Shown piece by piece: positions 8,604-17,121 of a stretch of 64,000 bases of DNA (its first letter is position 1; each line of letters starts with the position of its first letter). The DNA comes from Microbulbifer sp. YPW1. Its GTDB lineage: Bacteria; Pseudomonadota; Gammaproteobacteria; Pseudomonadales; Cellvibrionaceae. Location of the stretch: the NCBI RefSeq assembly GCF_013367775.1, contig NZ_CP055157.1, positions 4,166,001 through 4,230,000 on the forward strand. The letters are read 5' to 3'. The translations under genes were made by a program, and so were the position numbers. Below the pieces are notes generated by a model. It had not been told where the DNA came from, made no database searches, and was given only the letters and a program-made list of their open reading frames with translations.

Positions 8604-9437
8604 TCAGCCTGCTTTGGCGACGTCGAGAAAAAATGGGCGCAGCAAGTCGGCAACCGCAGCGGGCTGGCGATCGCATACGTAAGTACCCGCGTCCTGCGGC
8701 AGGGTCGCGGCCCTGCCCTCCGACAACAGTCGCACCGACGGGGAAACCGCCGAGCGCAAAACATCCTGACCGCCGGCAAACACCAGTGCAGGACAATGAA
8801 TTACCGCCATCTGTCCGGCAACATCCTGCTCTACCACGGCGCGATAGGACGCCTCGTAATAATCGCCACAGGCAAAGGCGGAAAGGGTCTCCCGCAAGCT
8901 GAGGGCAAGCTCCGCTTCCGGGTCTTTGCCCCGCAACCGCTGCCACATGAGAAGCCAGTGATTGCCATCGGCATCCGCCGGTATGGTTGCCGCAGCCTTG
9001 GGCAGCGCGGCTTTCTGTTCATCGCTCAACAGGGTTGGGCCACTGAGCGCCAGCGCACGCACAAATGCGGGCTGGTCATACGCAAGCTGCACCGCGATTG
9101 CGGCACCGGTGTGATGACCAAAAACCAGTGCCGGGCGATCGAATTGCCCGCTTACTGCGGTGTAGATGGCTTTTGCAAAGCCGGCAATGGACACCACACC
9201 CGGCAGCGGATCACTGCTGCCAAATCCGGGGGTGTCCACCGCCAGTACAAAGAAATCCCGCGCAAGCAGCGGCATCAACCGAACGTACATTGCAGAGCAA
9301 CTGGGCGTCTGGTGCAGTAACAGTAAGAGTGGTCGGTCTTCATCACCGCAGCTGCGAAAATGCAACTGGATAGATTCGCCGTCCACTTCCGCATCGAGAT
9401 AGCCGCGGCGAATGGTGCCGCGCTGCACCGCATTCAC
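8604..9437 (-). CDS. Alpha/beta-hydrolase fold protein with altered triad
   Basis: The start is placed at a GTG overlapping the stop of the upstream aldehyde dehydrogenase (translational coupling), giving 277 residues; a longer frame would lie inside that gene. The fold is recognisable (LLLLLHQTPSCSAMY oxyanion region at 38-51, DTPGFGSSDP, late GGQD acid). The nucleophile elbow, however, reads GHHTG (107-111), so the usual Ser is His109. The C-terminal position where the catalytic His is expected reads GTYVCDRQP. A normal esterase mechanism is therefore doubtful. It may be a lyase, a C-C cleaving enzyme or a cofactor-free oxygenase-like protein. In nicotinate clusters the equivalent position is occupied by the deformylase NicD, which keeps a Ser. 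Confidence 0.75.
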   Translation of the reverse strand: MNAVQRGTIRRGYLDAEVDGESIQLHFRSCGDEDRPLLLLLHQTPSCSAMYVRLMPLLARDFFVLAVDTPGFGSSDPLPGVVSIAGFAKAIYTAVSGQFDRPALVFGHHTGAAIAVQLAYDQPAFVRALALSGPTLLSDEQKAALPKAAATIPADADGNHWLLMWQRLRGKDPEAELALSLRETLSAFACGDYYEASYRAVVEQDVAGQMAVIHCPALVFAGGQDVLRSAVSPSVRLLSEGRAATLPQDAGTYVCDRQPAAVADLLRPFFLDVAKAG

Positions 9438-10876
9438 CGCGGCAGGCTCCCGACATCCGCGCTGATCCACTTCACCTCGGTAAATTCCTCGGTACTGTAG
9501 TGGCCACCGCTCCGCCCCATGCCCGACAGGCCAACGCCGCCAATAGGCGCCAGAGCGTTGCTTTGAAATGTATGCATACCGACATGAACGGCACCGGAAG
9601 CGATGCGTCGGGCCGCATGCAATCCCCATTGCAGGTTGTGCGTCAGCACTGCCGCAGAAAGACCGTATTCGCTGTCGTTGGCGAACTCGATCGCCTGATC
9701 AAGATCGTCTGCGGCCACCACGCTGGTGACCGGGCCGAAACTCTCTTCGCGCCAGGCGCGACTGTTGCGCGGCGGCTCGAGCAGCACCGTCGGCTTTACC
9801 ACCAATCCGGCCAGCTGCTCGCCACCGGTGAGCAACTCAGCGCCGCCGTCGATGGCCTCGCGCACATGCTCCAGCACTTTTTCCACCGCACGCGCATTGA
9901 TCAGTGGCCCGTAAACGGTGCGCTCATCGCGCAGATCGCCGAGATACAGGGATTCCGCTTCCGCTTTTAGCGCAGTGATAAATGGCTGGTAAATTTCCCG
10001 CTCGACCACAATGCGTGAGTTCGCCATACAAATCTGGCCGGCGTGGGTGAATATGCCCTGGGCGGCGATCTTCGCTGCCTGCTGTGGATCTGCGTCCCGC
10101 AGCACCAGCAGCGCACTCTTGCCACCGAGCTCCAGCTGCATACGCCGCATCTTGCCCAGCGCCGACTGCCCCACCGCAATACCGGTCTGCGTGGAGCCGG
10201 TCAGCGCAATACAGCGCACGCGGGGATGATTGATCAGTTCTGCGCCGCATTCGGCACCGTATCCGGTGACCACATTCACCGCCGCCGGCGGTACGCCCGC
10301 ATCCAGTAACAACTGGCCAAACGCCAGCGCCGTCAGCGGTGTTTCCTCTGAGGGTTTGATTACCAGGCTGTTGCCCGCCGCCAATGGGAAAGCACACATT
10401 TTCGTGAGCAGGGAAAGCGGTGCGTTATAGGGTGAAATCACCGCAACCACGCCGAGGGGCTCGCGAAACACCATGGAAATCCGCTGCGGATCATCGTTGG
10501 GAAAGGTTTCCCCGTAAAGGCGGCGAGCCTCGCCAGCGGCGGTGCGCAGAAGGTCGACCGTGTAGGCGATCTCGCCCCGGGCCTTGCTAATGGTGGAACC
10601 GCTCTCGTCGATCAGGGTATCCAGGAATCGCGCGTGACCTTCCCGGGCCACCAGGTCCGCCGCACGCAACAGCGCGGCTTCCCGCTCTGCCGGACGCAAC
10701 CGGTACCAGTCTTCGAAACCGCGGGCCGCCGCGTTTACCGCGCGGTTCACATCGATCGCGCCGGCACGGGGAACTTCCGCCAACACTGCGCCCGTTGCCG
10801 GTGCCGTGACCGCAAACCGGGTACCGCTCTGCGCGGATACCAGCTCGCCGCCGATCAACATTTTTGCGTTTTCCAT
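9434..10876 (-). CDS. NAD(P)-dependent aldehyde dehydrogenase
   Basis: A 480-residue ALDH superfamily enzyme of normal length. The glutamate motif ELGGKSALLV and the catalytic cysteine in GQICMANSR (around residue 285) are both present, and the substrate-entry region SPYNAPLSL lies near 150. It would oxidise an aldehyde to the acid. Candidate substrates in this context are a formyl side chain, a ring-cleavage aldehyde or phytal from phytol; the sequence does not decide. It starts 6 bp after the acyl-CoA-dehydrogenase-like gene and overlaps the next gene by 4 bp, so all three are co-transcribed. Confidence 0.92.
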   Translation of the reverse strand: MENAKMLIGGELVSAQSGTRFAVTAPATGAVLAEVPRAGAIDVNRAVNAAARGFEDWYRLRPAEREAALLRAADLVAREGHARFLDTLIDESGSTISKARGEIAYTVDLLRTAAGEARRLYGETFPNDDPQRISMVFREPLGVVAVISPYNAPLSLLTKMCAFPLAAGNSLVIKPSEETPLTALAFGQLLLDAGVPPAAVNVVTGYGAECGAELINHPRVRCIALTGSTQTGIAVGQSALGKMRRMQLELGGKSALLVLRDADPQQAAKIAAQGIFTHAGQICMANSRIVVEREIYQPFITALKAEAESLYLGDLRDERTVYGPLINARAVEKVLEHVREAIDGGAELLTGGEQLAGLVVKPTVLLEPPRNSRAWREESFGPVTSVVAADDLDQAIEFANDSEYGLSAAVLTHNLQWGLHAARRIASGAVHVGMHTFQSNALAPIGGVGLSGMGRSGGHYSTEEFTEVKWISADVGSLPR

Positions 10877-10882
10877 AATGGT

Positions 10883-12163
10883 TCAGCCCGGCTGTTTTTC
10901 TGCAACGCCAAACAGGTTCTGTTCCGCGCCTTCCACTTCCATCTGTGCCGCCATCAGGCGACCGCGCTCCGCCGGGAAGGCTTGCACAATTCCCATGGCC
11001 AATTCCCGCAGATAGCGCGCCGGATCACCCATGGTTCCGGAAGTACCACTGGCCTTCAGTGCGTTGGTGGCAATACTGAAACCGCATTCGGCCACCACGC
11101 CTTTGCACAGACGCCACTGCTTGACCACTTCATGTTTGGAGGCAATGGGCGGCTCGCTGGTTTCCAACTGCAACTGGCGGCGCAACCACAGGATCGACGT
11201 CTGCAGGTCCACCATCATCTTGCCGATCAGTTCCTGCTGGTAAGGTGCAGTACCGATGGGCTTGCCGGTATCCGCAAACTTTTTCTCGGTCAGGTGTTGC
11301 AACACGGTCTGGTAGGCGGTGTGGGCGGAACCCGCATAGCCACAAACCGCGGCCATCTGGTTGCCGACAAAACTGCCGCGACTCATCTGCATGCAACGGG
11401 TAAACGCGCCGGGAATTGCCAGCGCCAGTTCATCCGGAACAAAATAATTTTCCAGCACAATACCGCCGGAGCTGGTACCGCGCATACCAATCGCATCCCA
11501 GGGTGCGCGCGGACGTACGCCCTCACCATCGCGATCCACAAAAAAGGTGCACAGCCCTTCTGCCGTGTCGTAACCGGCAAGACTGGCGGTCACCAGATAC
11601 TTGTCCGCAACGCCGGTGCCAGTACCGAAAGACTTGACCCCGTTCAGCAGGTAACCGCCTTCGACCTTGCGCGCCTCGGTGCTGATGGTGACCGCGGACT
11701 TTTCCGACTTGACCGATTCGCTGGCAAAGTTGGCAAACCAGAAACCATCGCGCCCCATGCCGTACAGCACCTGCTCGGCAAACCGCCGAACAACCGGGGC
11801 CTCTTCTTCGTCGAACAGGCCCGCTTCCAGTGCCTCCATGGCGAGCAAACCGCGCGATGCAGCACTGCAATGGAAAAAGAACGCGAGTGCGGTCGACGGA
11901 CAGGCGGAACCAATAGCAAAACAGGCCGCTGCGAGATCGCGCAGCCCACCGCCGAGACCGCCATACTGTGTGGGGATAATCAGACCGAGCAGACCCGCCT
12001 CACTGAATTGACGTACGTGCGGCATATGAAACTGGGCATTGGCGTCGACGTCGCGCGCCGCCTCCCGCACCGCCGGCAGTACCGACTCCACCACTTCCGC
12101 ACGAGCGCGCTCGGCCTCGTTCATATCTTCAAGCAGTATTTCACCGGTCAGTTTCATCGCCAT
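10883..12163 (-). CDS. Acyl-CoA dehydrogenase-like flavoprotein (possible group D monooxygenase)
   Basis: A 426-residue protein of the acyl-CoA dehydrogenase fold: an N-terminal helical part (FSEAGLLGLIIPTQYGG), the middle beta domain with the IGMRGTSSGGIVLENYFVP motif, and a C-terminal helical part. I see no clear catalytic Glu in the usual C-terminal place; the region reads KASGTSGTMGDPARYLREL. Flavin-dependent two-component hydroxylases share this fold and lack that Glu, and a flavin reductase partner is encoded at 21352. Either a dehydrogenase acting on a CoA-bound or free acid, or an FADH2-using monooxygenase, is possible. It stands directly after the RCCR-like gene in the operon. Confidence 0.8.
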   Translation of the reverse strand: MAMKLTGEILLEDMNEAERARAEVVESVLPAVREAARDVDANAQFHMPHVRQFSEAGLLGLIIPTQYGGLGGGLRDLAAACFAIGSACPSTALAFFFHCSAASRGLLAMEALEAGLFDEEEAPVVRRFAEQVLYGMGRDGFWFANFASESVKSEKSAVTISTEARKVEGGYLLNGVKSFGTGTGVADKYLVTASLAGYDTAEGLCTFFVDRDGEGVRPRAPWDAIGMRGTSSGGIVLENYFVPDELALAIPGAFTRCMQMSRGSFVGNQMAAVCGYAGSAHTAYQTVLQHLTEKKFADTGKPIGTAPYQQELIGKMMVDLQTSILWLRRQLQLETSEPPIASKHEVVKQWRLCKGVVAECGFSIATNALKASGTSGTMGDPARYLRELAMGIVQAFPAERGRLMAAQMEVEGAEQNLFGVAEKQPG

Positions 12164-12226
12164 CCCCTACCTGTTGATCCCTGTCTTTTTGTTGCGAAAG
12201 TTCCGGCCCACTGGGACCGGGATTTT

Positions 12227-12973
12227 TCACGCATTATTTTTCAGTAGTGCCCGCAGTGCGCTGCCGCTCTCGGCGCCGATAAGACCGCCAATCTGGTTCC
12301 AGACCTTGTCTACCAGCGGGTCGAAAATAATCGCCCGGTTGCGCCGGTCGCGCTCTGCCAGCCGCACACTGTCCACGTCATCCAGCGCCGCGTCACTCAC
12401 ACCTTTTTCCAGCAAGGAGAACCAGTGCTCGAGGTAGGCATCGACGGTGCCGTCGATATTGGCAAATGCTTCTTCAGTTGCGCGGTGCGCCAGCATCCAC
12501 GGTGACATTATTGCCAGCTGGCGAGGATCGAGCTGTGCCTCACTAAGGCCCTCGATCGCGCGGCCAGACTTGCAGGCTTCGGTCAAGGGCGTGAACACCT
12601 CATCCATGTAGGCGAGGTTCGCACCGAGATCCACGCGGGGAATCAGGTCGAGATGAAACGCCCAGTGACCGCCCGCACCCACTGAGTCCAGGGTGAAGTG
12701 CGGCACCGGGCTTTCACCGGGGGTAAAGGCAAACAGCATGTGCGAGTCGAGGCCAATCTGCGGCACCACGATCGTACAGGTGATCATCTGCTGCAGCGGA
12801 CCGCCGGCATAAACCCGGACCTCGCCCACCTTGTCCTGCGCCATGGGCGCATGGCTTTCGAGAGTCATGTAAGGTCCGCCATCGTCTCCCGGAAGCTCGG
12901 TCAGCCCGAGTTTTTCGATGACCCGATCACGGGTTTTGTATGCCAGCGCCTGCGGCCGTGAAGCTGCGCTCAT
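12227..12973 (-). CDS. RCCR / ferredoxin-dependent bilin reductase-fold protein 1
   Basis: This 248-residue protein shows the pattern of the red chlorophyll catabolite reductase/bilin reductase superfamily: LDSHMLFAF (75-83), PHFTLD (91-96), HLDLIPRVDLGANLAYMDE (107-125), SPWMLAHRA (157-165) and ERDRRNRAIIFDP (207-219). The same blocks, in the same order, occur in the more RCCR-like protein at 38282-39091. Family members reduce linear tetrapyrroles without a metal cofactor, using ferredoxin. It is first gene of the long minus-strand operon and is driven by an Fnr-type promoter, so it may act early on a tetrapyrrole substrate. The match was made by eye; sequence divergence from known reductases is large, and a ligand-binding, non-catalytic role cannot be excluded. 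Confidence 0.7.
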   Translation of the reverse strand: MSAASRPQALAYKTRDRVIEKLGLTELPGDDGGPYMTLESHAPMAQDKVGEVRVYAGGPLQQMITCTIVVPQIGLDSHMLFAFTPGESPVPHFTLDSVGAGGHWAFHLDLIPRVDLGANLAYMDEVFTPLTEACKSGRAIEGLSEAQLDPRQLAIMSPWMLAHRATEEAFANIDGTVDAYLEHWFSLLEKGVSDAALDDVDSVRLAERDRRNRAIIFDPLVDKVWNQIGGLIGAESGSALRALLKNNA

Positions 12974-13008
12974 GAAGGACTCCGGACGTTGTTATTCTGT
13001 TGAGTTTG

Positions 13009-13050
13009 ATTGTCGGCAAGTGACGCCGATACCACATTGATAATTCTCAA
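13009..13050 (-). promoter_or_regulatory. Fnr-type box upstream of the long operon
   Basis: TTGATAATTCTCAA (13037-13050) matches TTGAT-N4-RTCAA except one base. A weak -10-like GACAAT (minus strand, 13009-13014) lies about 32 bp downstream of its centre and 36 bp before the start codon at 12973. Confidence 0.55.
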
Positions 13051-13081
13051 TAAGGTCGTATCCAAACATTCTCTGCCAAGA

Positions 13082-14803
13082 CTATTCGGACAATGTCGCG
13101 CTTATTGCCCCGCACAGTTTCCACGGCCGGTTGGCCACCAGGTCGGTGTTGCGGGAAACCTCCTTGTTTTGCGCTGCCGCCGGATACAAGGTCACTTCCA
13201 GCAACTTGTCACCGGCCGGCAAACGACAGCACTCAGGCTGGCTCAGCAACCCATCGAAGGGTCGCTCCTGCCACGGTGTCATCACAGTAAAGTCTCGCTG
13301 CAACGCCGTGGCAAAACCCTGCCCCAGCGGCGAGCCGATAGCGGCAACCAGCAAGTTGATGCGATTTTCCGCGGAGCGCTCCAGCAGCCCGGTACGCAAC
13401 TCCCAAGCTTCCACCGGCTCCAGCGGCACTACCGCGGTATCGACGCCCGCCATCGCCAGCAAGCGGAAGCTCTCGGGGTAGATACTGTCGTCGGAGGTCA
13501 TTACCGCGAGACGCCCAAACGGCAGCTCTACACTCTCAAACCCTTGCGCTGGCGCCGACCAGGCATAGCGCGCGCTGGAGTGCACCTGCCCCTGGGACAG
13601 CAGCACACCCTCCGCACCAATCACCAGTGCAGAGTAACGGGACTCTCCGTCCTCGCCGCGCACCGGCAACGAGGTGACCACGAAACTGTCTGCCGTGCAG
13701 CAATGACGCAAGGTTTCAATGGCTTCACCGGCAAAGTCCAGCGCGGCGGGCAGGTCTGCCGCAATGGCTTGCGCATCCAGCAACGGCGGCACCGCGACCA
13801 ACACGGCGCCACCGGAGATGGCCTCCGCTACCAGGGAGCGCGCCTCGCGCAATCCATCCCGCCCAATCAACTGCGGATCGACCACCGCTGCGGCAAGCTC
13901 GGATGCGCCCTTCCATGCAGGGTAAGACTGGTTCGCGGGATCCTCGGCGATCGCCCGGTAGAGTTCCGGACGGCGGCTGGCAATCACATCGGTACCGTCG
14001 GCGCGATGCTTGTCATCGGCTGCAGAGGGATCGATATCCGCATAGACCACCTCCTCCTTATCCGTAGAGGCACAAGCCAGTACAGTGCCGTCCGGTGCAA
14101 CGATCTGGCTCTCACCCGCGCCATTGAGAAACTTCAGTGGAATCCCGGTTGCCTCACTGATCGGTACCAGAATCGGTTCTGGCACCAGTGGCCCTACCTT
14201 GTTGGCCGCAACGATGAACACCCGGCTTTCCGGCGCGCGTACAGGAACGTGCAGTGACCCCTCGTCACTGGCAAAGGAATTCAGGCTGTTGCAGAGCACC
14301 TGTGCGCCGCGCAGTGCCAGGGTGCGGGGAGGCTCATTGATCACCCCATCCATACAGGAATAGAGACCCAACCGCCCCAGTGATGTTTCCACCACCGGTC
14401 CCGGAGTACGCGCGGGCTGCAGGAAATCATTCTCGTGACCGATATAGATTTGCTTGGTATTGTCCGCGAGCAACTGCCCTTGCGGGGAGTACAGCAGGCT
14501 GGAACCCGTGATGGAGCCGTCGTCCCGCAACACGGTACAGTTAACCACCACGTGCAGGTTCAGCGCTTTGGCTTTGGCGGCAACCGCCGCCAGAAAGGGG
14601 CCATCAAGGGTCACCGACACGGCCGCGCAGTGTTCCTGATTTTCGTACCAGGAGAGGTGGTTACAGAATTCCGGCAGCACGACCAGGTCCGGGCTTCCCT
14701 CCGCCGCCCGGTCCAGCATGCGCAACACCGTCGCCAGGTTTTCATCAACGTCGGTACCAATGTGAAACTGCGCCGCGGCCACGCGGATGCTTCTATTGCT
14801 CAT
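13082..14803 (-). CDS. Tandem carbon-nitrogen hydrolase (nitrilase superfamily)
   Basis: The start at 14803 follows a GGAGGTGG site and gives 573 residues, about twice a normal nitrilase domain. The first half has the Glu-Lys-Cys triad: Glu45 (VVLPEFCNH), Lys117 (NTKQIY) and Cys150 (LYSCMDGVI). The second half (about 310-573) repeats the fold but the equivalent of the cysteine reads MTSDDSIYPE, so it looks catalytically dead. The family cleaves nitriles or amides, releasing ammonia. In this island it could open an imide-derived amide or remove an amide side chain. It is divergent from the MFS gene at 15003, with a shared AT-rich inverted repeat between them. Confidence 0.82.
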   Translation of the reverse strand: MSNRSIRVAAAQFHIGTDVDENLATVLRMLDRAAEGSPDLVVLPEFCNHLSWYENQEHCAAVSVTLDGPFLAAVAAKAKALNLHVVVNCTVLRDDGSITGSSLLYSPQGQLLADNTKQIYIGHENDFLQPARTPGPVVETSLGRLGLYSCMDGVINEPPRTLALRGAQVLCNSLNSFASDEGSLHVPVRAPESRVFIVAANKVGPLVPEPILVPISEATGIPLKFLNGAGESQIVAPDGTVLACASTDKEEVVYADIDPSAADDKHRADGTDVIASRRPELYRAIAEDPANQSYPAWKGASELAAAVVDPQLIGRDGLREARSLVAEAISGGAVLVAVPPLLDAQAIAADLPAALDFAGEAIETLRHCCTADSFVVTSLPVRGEDGESRYSALVIGAEGVLLSQGQVHSSARYAWSAPAQGFESVELPFGRLAVMTSDDSIYPESFRLLAMAGVDTAVVPLEPVEAWELRTGLLERSAENRINLLVAAIGSPLGQGFATALQRDFTVMTPWQERPFDGLLSQPECCRLPAGDKLLEVTLYPAAAQNKEVSRNTDLVANRPWKLCGAISATLSE

Positions 14804-14875
14804 TTTGTAATCCACCTCCAGGACTAGCTGCTCCCCGCCCAATGCGGAAGCACCGCCCAGTTATCCTCATGCATT

Positions 14876-14901
14876 TGATATAAACTACTATCATTATATC
14901 A
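14876..14901. promoter_or_regulatory. AT-rich inverted repeat between divergent promoters
   Basis: TGATATAA and TTATATCA form a perfect 8-bp inverted repeat separated by 10 nt, in the space between the nitrilase and MFS genes. The half-site GATATA is the one seen at 3537, 23059 and 35481. Confidence 0.45.
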
Positions 14902-15002
14902 TTTCGACAATAATCCAAATAAGATCCTGCATCGTAATACCAGACTCAACGCTCATCTCAGATAACAAAAACGCATTTATTGCGCACCAGGGAGACACAG
15001 CC

Positions 15003-16328
15003 ATGGCCAGTCAACAGGAACGTAGGTTTCTCGGCCTGAATCTCGCAGAGAACGTCAGCGGCCCGAATGTGCTGACTTTTTATTTCGCCTGCCTCGCCGC
15101 CATCATGTTCGCCTCGTTCATTCCCCAGAGCCAGCCGTTTCTGCTGACAGAATTCCTCGGTATTCCGCAGGAGCGGCACGGGATGGTCAGCGGGCTACTG
15201 AACTTCTGGGCAGAAATTGCCATCATCATTGCGGTCGCCATTTTCGGCCCGCTCTCGGACCGCTTTGGCCGCCGCCCGGTCACCGGGCTTGGCTTCCTGC
15301 TGATGTCGGTCGGTATCGCGCTCTACCCTCACGCCACCAATATCAGTGAGTTACTGGCGATGCGCCTGGCCTATGCGGTCGGGCTTGCCGCAGTGACCAC
15401 CACTATCGTCGCCCTGGTCGCCGATTACGTGCGGGATGAAAGCCGGGGCCGCGCCACCGGTCTTCAGGGGGTGATGAACGGTGTAGGTGCAATGATCTGT
15501 GTGTTCCTGCTCCTGCAGTTGCCAGCCATCCTCCAGAGCAGTGGCGCCACTGCCCACGAAGCGGGCATCCAGACTTACAGCCTGGTGGCTGCAATCTCCT
15601 TCATCACCGGCCTGCTGATGTTTGTCGGCCTCAAGCCCGGCAGCCGCGCACCGAGTGAACATAGTGAGAGCCTGCTGGTCATCGCCCGCAACGGCCTGCA
15701 CGCTGCACGGGATCCGCGCATCGCACTCGCCTACGGCGCCTCGTTTGTAGCCCGCGGCAACCTGATGATCGTCGGCACCTTCTTTACCCTATGGGTGACC
15801 AACTACGGCACTGCGGAAATGGGAATGAGCCGCGCCGACGCGCTGGCCCGTGCAGGCATGATCGTGGGCATAGCCCAGGGCTGTGCCCTGCTGGGCGCTC
15901 CCCTGTTCGGCATCATGGCTGACAAGATCACCCGGGTGCGCGCACTGATCATCGCCCTGCTGGTGTCCGCCATTGGCTACGGCTCAACCATATTTATCAC
16001 CGACCCCTTTACCCCCGGCATGATTCTGTGCGCGGTACTGATCGGCCTCGGAGAAATCGGCTGTATCATCACCAGCGGTGTGCTGGTCGCGCAGCAGGCC
16101 CCCGAATCCCACCGCGGGGCAGTCATCGGCTTCTTCACACTTTCCGGTGCGGTGGGCATTCTGGTGGCGAGCGTGGTGGGCGGCTATCTGTTCGATGCCT
16201 GGCGCGAATCAGGCCCCTTCGTCTTTTTCAGTATTGTCGCCGCCCTCGTACTGGTGTGGGCGATCATCCTCGAACGCCGCTCCGCAGGCCACGAGGCACA
16301 ATCACCACTGGTGGTCGATGTCGCGTAA
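15003..16328 (+). CDS. MFS transporter
   Basis: A 441-residue transporter with about 12 hydrophobic segments. The ATG at 15003 is preceded by GGAGACAC. The motif A loop reads GPLSDRFGRRP (about residues 83-93). It differs clearly from the MFS protein at 4511. The second half contains GIAQGCALLGAPLFGIMADK, repeating the motif. Context suggests transport of a catabolic substrate, an intermediate or a product of the island. A strong terminator follows the stop codon. Confidence 0.85.
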   Translation: MASQQERRFLGLNLAENVSGPNVLTFYFACLAAIMFASFIPQSQPFLLTEFLGIPQERHGMVSGLLNFWAEIAIIIAVAIFGPLSDRFGRRPVTGLGFLLMSVGIALYPHATNISELLAMRLAYAVGLAAVTTTIVALVADYVRDESRGRATGLQGVMNGVGAMICVFLLLQLPAILQSSGATAHEAGIQTYSLVAAISFITGLLMFVGLKPGSRAPSEHSESLLVIARNGLHAARDPRIALAYGASFVARGNLMIVGTFFTLWVTNYGTAEMGMSRADALARAGMIVGIAQGCALLGAPLFGIMADKITRVRALIIALLVSAIGYGSTIFITDPFTPGMILCAVLIGLGEIGCIITSGVLVAQQAPESHRGAVIGFFTLSGAVGILVASVVGGYLFDAWRESGPFVFFSIVAALVLVWAIILERRSAGHEAQSPLVVDVA

Positions 16329-16354
16329 GCGGTACCGAGAGGTATATCCAACGC

Positions 16355-16385
16355 AAAAAAAAAGCCCGCAATCGCGGGCTTTTTT
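16355..16385. terminator. Bidirectional intrinsic terminator
   Basis: GCCCGC-AATC-GCGGGC stem-loop (16364-16379) flanked by an A run on the left and six T on the right; it can end the MFS transcript and the opposing transcript from 17085. Confidence 0.9.
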
Positions 16386-16413
16386 ATGTTTGGGCTGCAA
16401 GCCGGCGAGGCCA

Positions 16414-17085
16414 TCAAACCGCTGTTAACGACTCCGGCCGTTCAATATCGCCGGGTTTCCCAACCGCATTGAGGGTAACCCACAGGCTGAACACAAAAAA
16501 AAGCTCAGCACTGTTGCCCACCACAAAACCCCACTCGCGCCCCGCACTGAAGCCATTGAGCAGAAAAATCTGCAGGGCCCCAAGGAATAACCAAGGCCAC
16601 TGCGCTACCCGCCACAACCAGATACCGGCGACAACCACAACGATATTAACCGCAATGGTAGCGAGCGGAAGCTGGGCATCAGCAGCGACCAGTCGGGGGT
16701 AGTAATCGGCCGCCACCAGATCGAGTGCAGCGAGGTCGGTGACATAGCCATAGCCAATGGCAATACCCGCCAGAGCCCAACCGAGACGCGGCAGCCAGGT
16801 TCGCAAACGTTCGCCGCTTACATGCTCCTTCAGCACATGCGCAATAAATACCAGCAGCAACGGAAGCAGGATCGCATGCACCCAGAAACGCAGCGCACTC
16901 ATCAACTGATATAGAGGCAGCTCTATCATCAGTGGACCCAGCGCAATCACCAGATTATCGAATGCCAACGCCAACAGCAGGCAGCGCAGAAACCCCACAG
17001 GAAAACCCGCGCCGGGTTGCCGCAGACTCCATATCAACAATCCCAGATGGGCCAGGGAAAATACGAAAAATACAGAACCGAGCAT
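16414..17085 (-). CDS. Uncharacterised integral membrane protein
   Basis: A 223-residue protein with six or so hydrophobic segments (for example VFFVFSLAHLGLLIW at 5-19, LRCLLLALAFDNLVIALG, ILLPLLLVFIAHVL, LPLATIAVNIVVVVAGIWL and FFVFSLWVTLNAVG). No enzyme motif is visible. It follows the SDR gene by 36 bp on the same strand, so the two are probably co-transcribed. A membrane partner for an enzyme that meets a hydrophobic, membrane-soluble substrate such as chlorophyll would fit, but that is speculation. Confidence 0.75.
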   Translation of the reverse strand: MLGSVFFVFSLAHLGLLIWSLRQPGAGFPVGFLRCLLLALAFDNLVIALGPLMIELPLYQLMSALRFWVHAILLPLLLVFIAHVLKEHVSGERLRTWLPRLGWALAGIAIGYGYVTDLAALDLVAADYYPRLVAADAQLPLATIAVNIVVVVAGIWLWRVAQWPWLFLGALQIFLLNGFSAGREWGFVVGNSAELFFVFSLWVTLNAVGKPGDIERPESLTAV

Positions 17086-17121
17086 GTGGCCTCCGTTTCT
17101 TTACATGACTGCGCGTTATCT

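Noticed and set aside
3661..9437. A nicotinate (nic) degradation cluster: NicE-, NicC-, NicF- and NicD-like order.
   Set aside because: No NicX dihydroxypyridine dioxygenase and no nicotinate hydroxylase are present, the hydrolase triad is altered and the isomerase cysteines are missing. The RCCR-type genes fit a tetrapyrrole source better.
10634..12247. A 537-residue plus-strand open frame.
   Set aside because: It lies opposite the acyl-CoA-dehydrogenase-like and ALDH genes, has His/Arg/Gln-rich composition typical of antisense translation in GC-rich DNA, and no domain.
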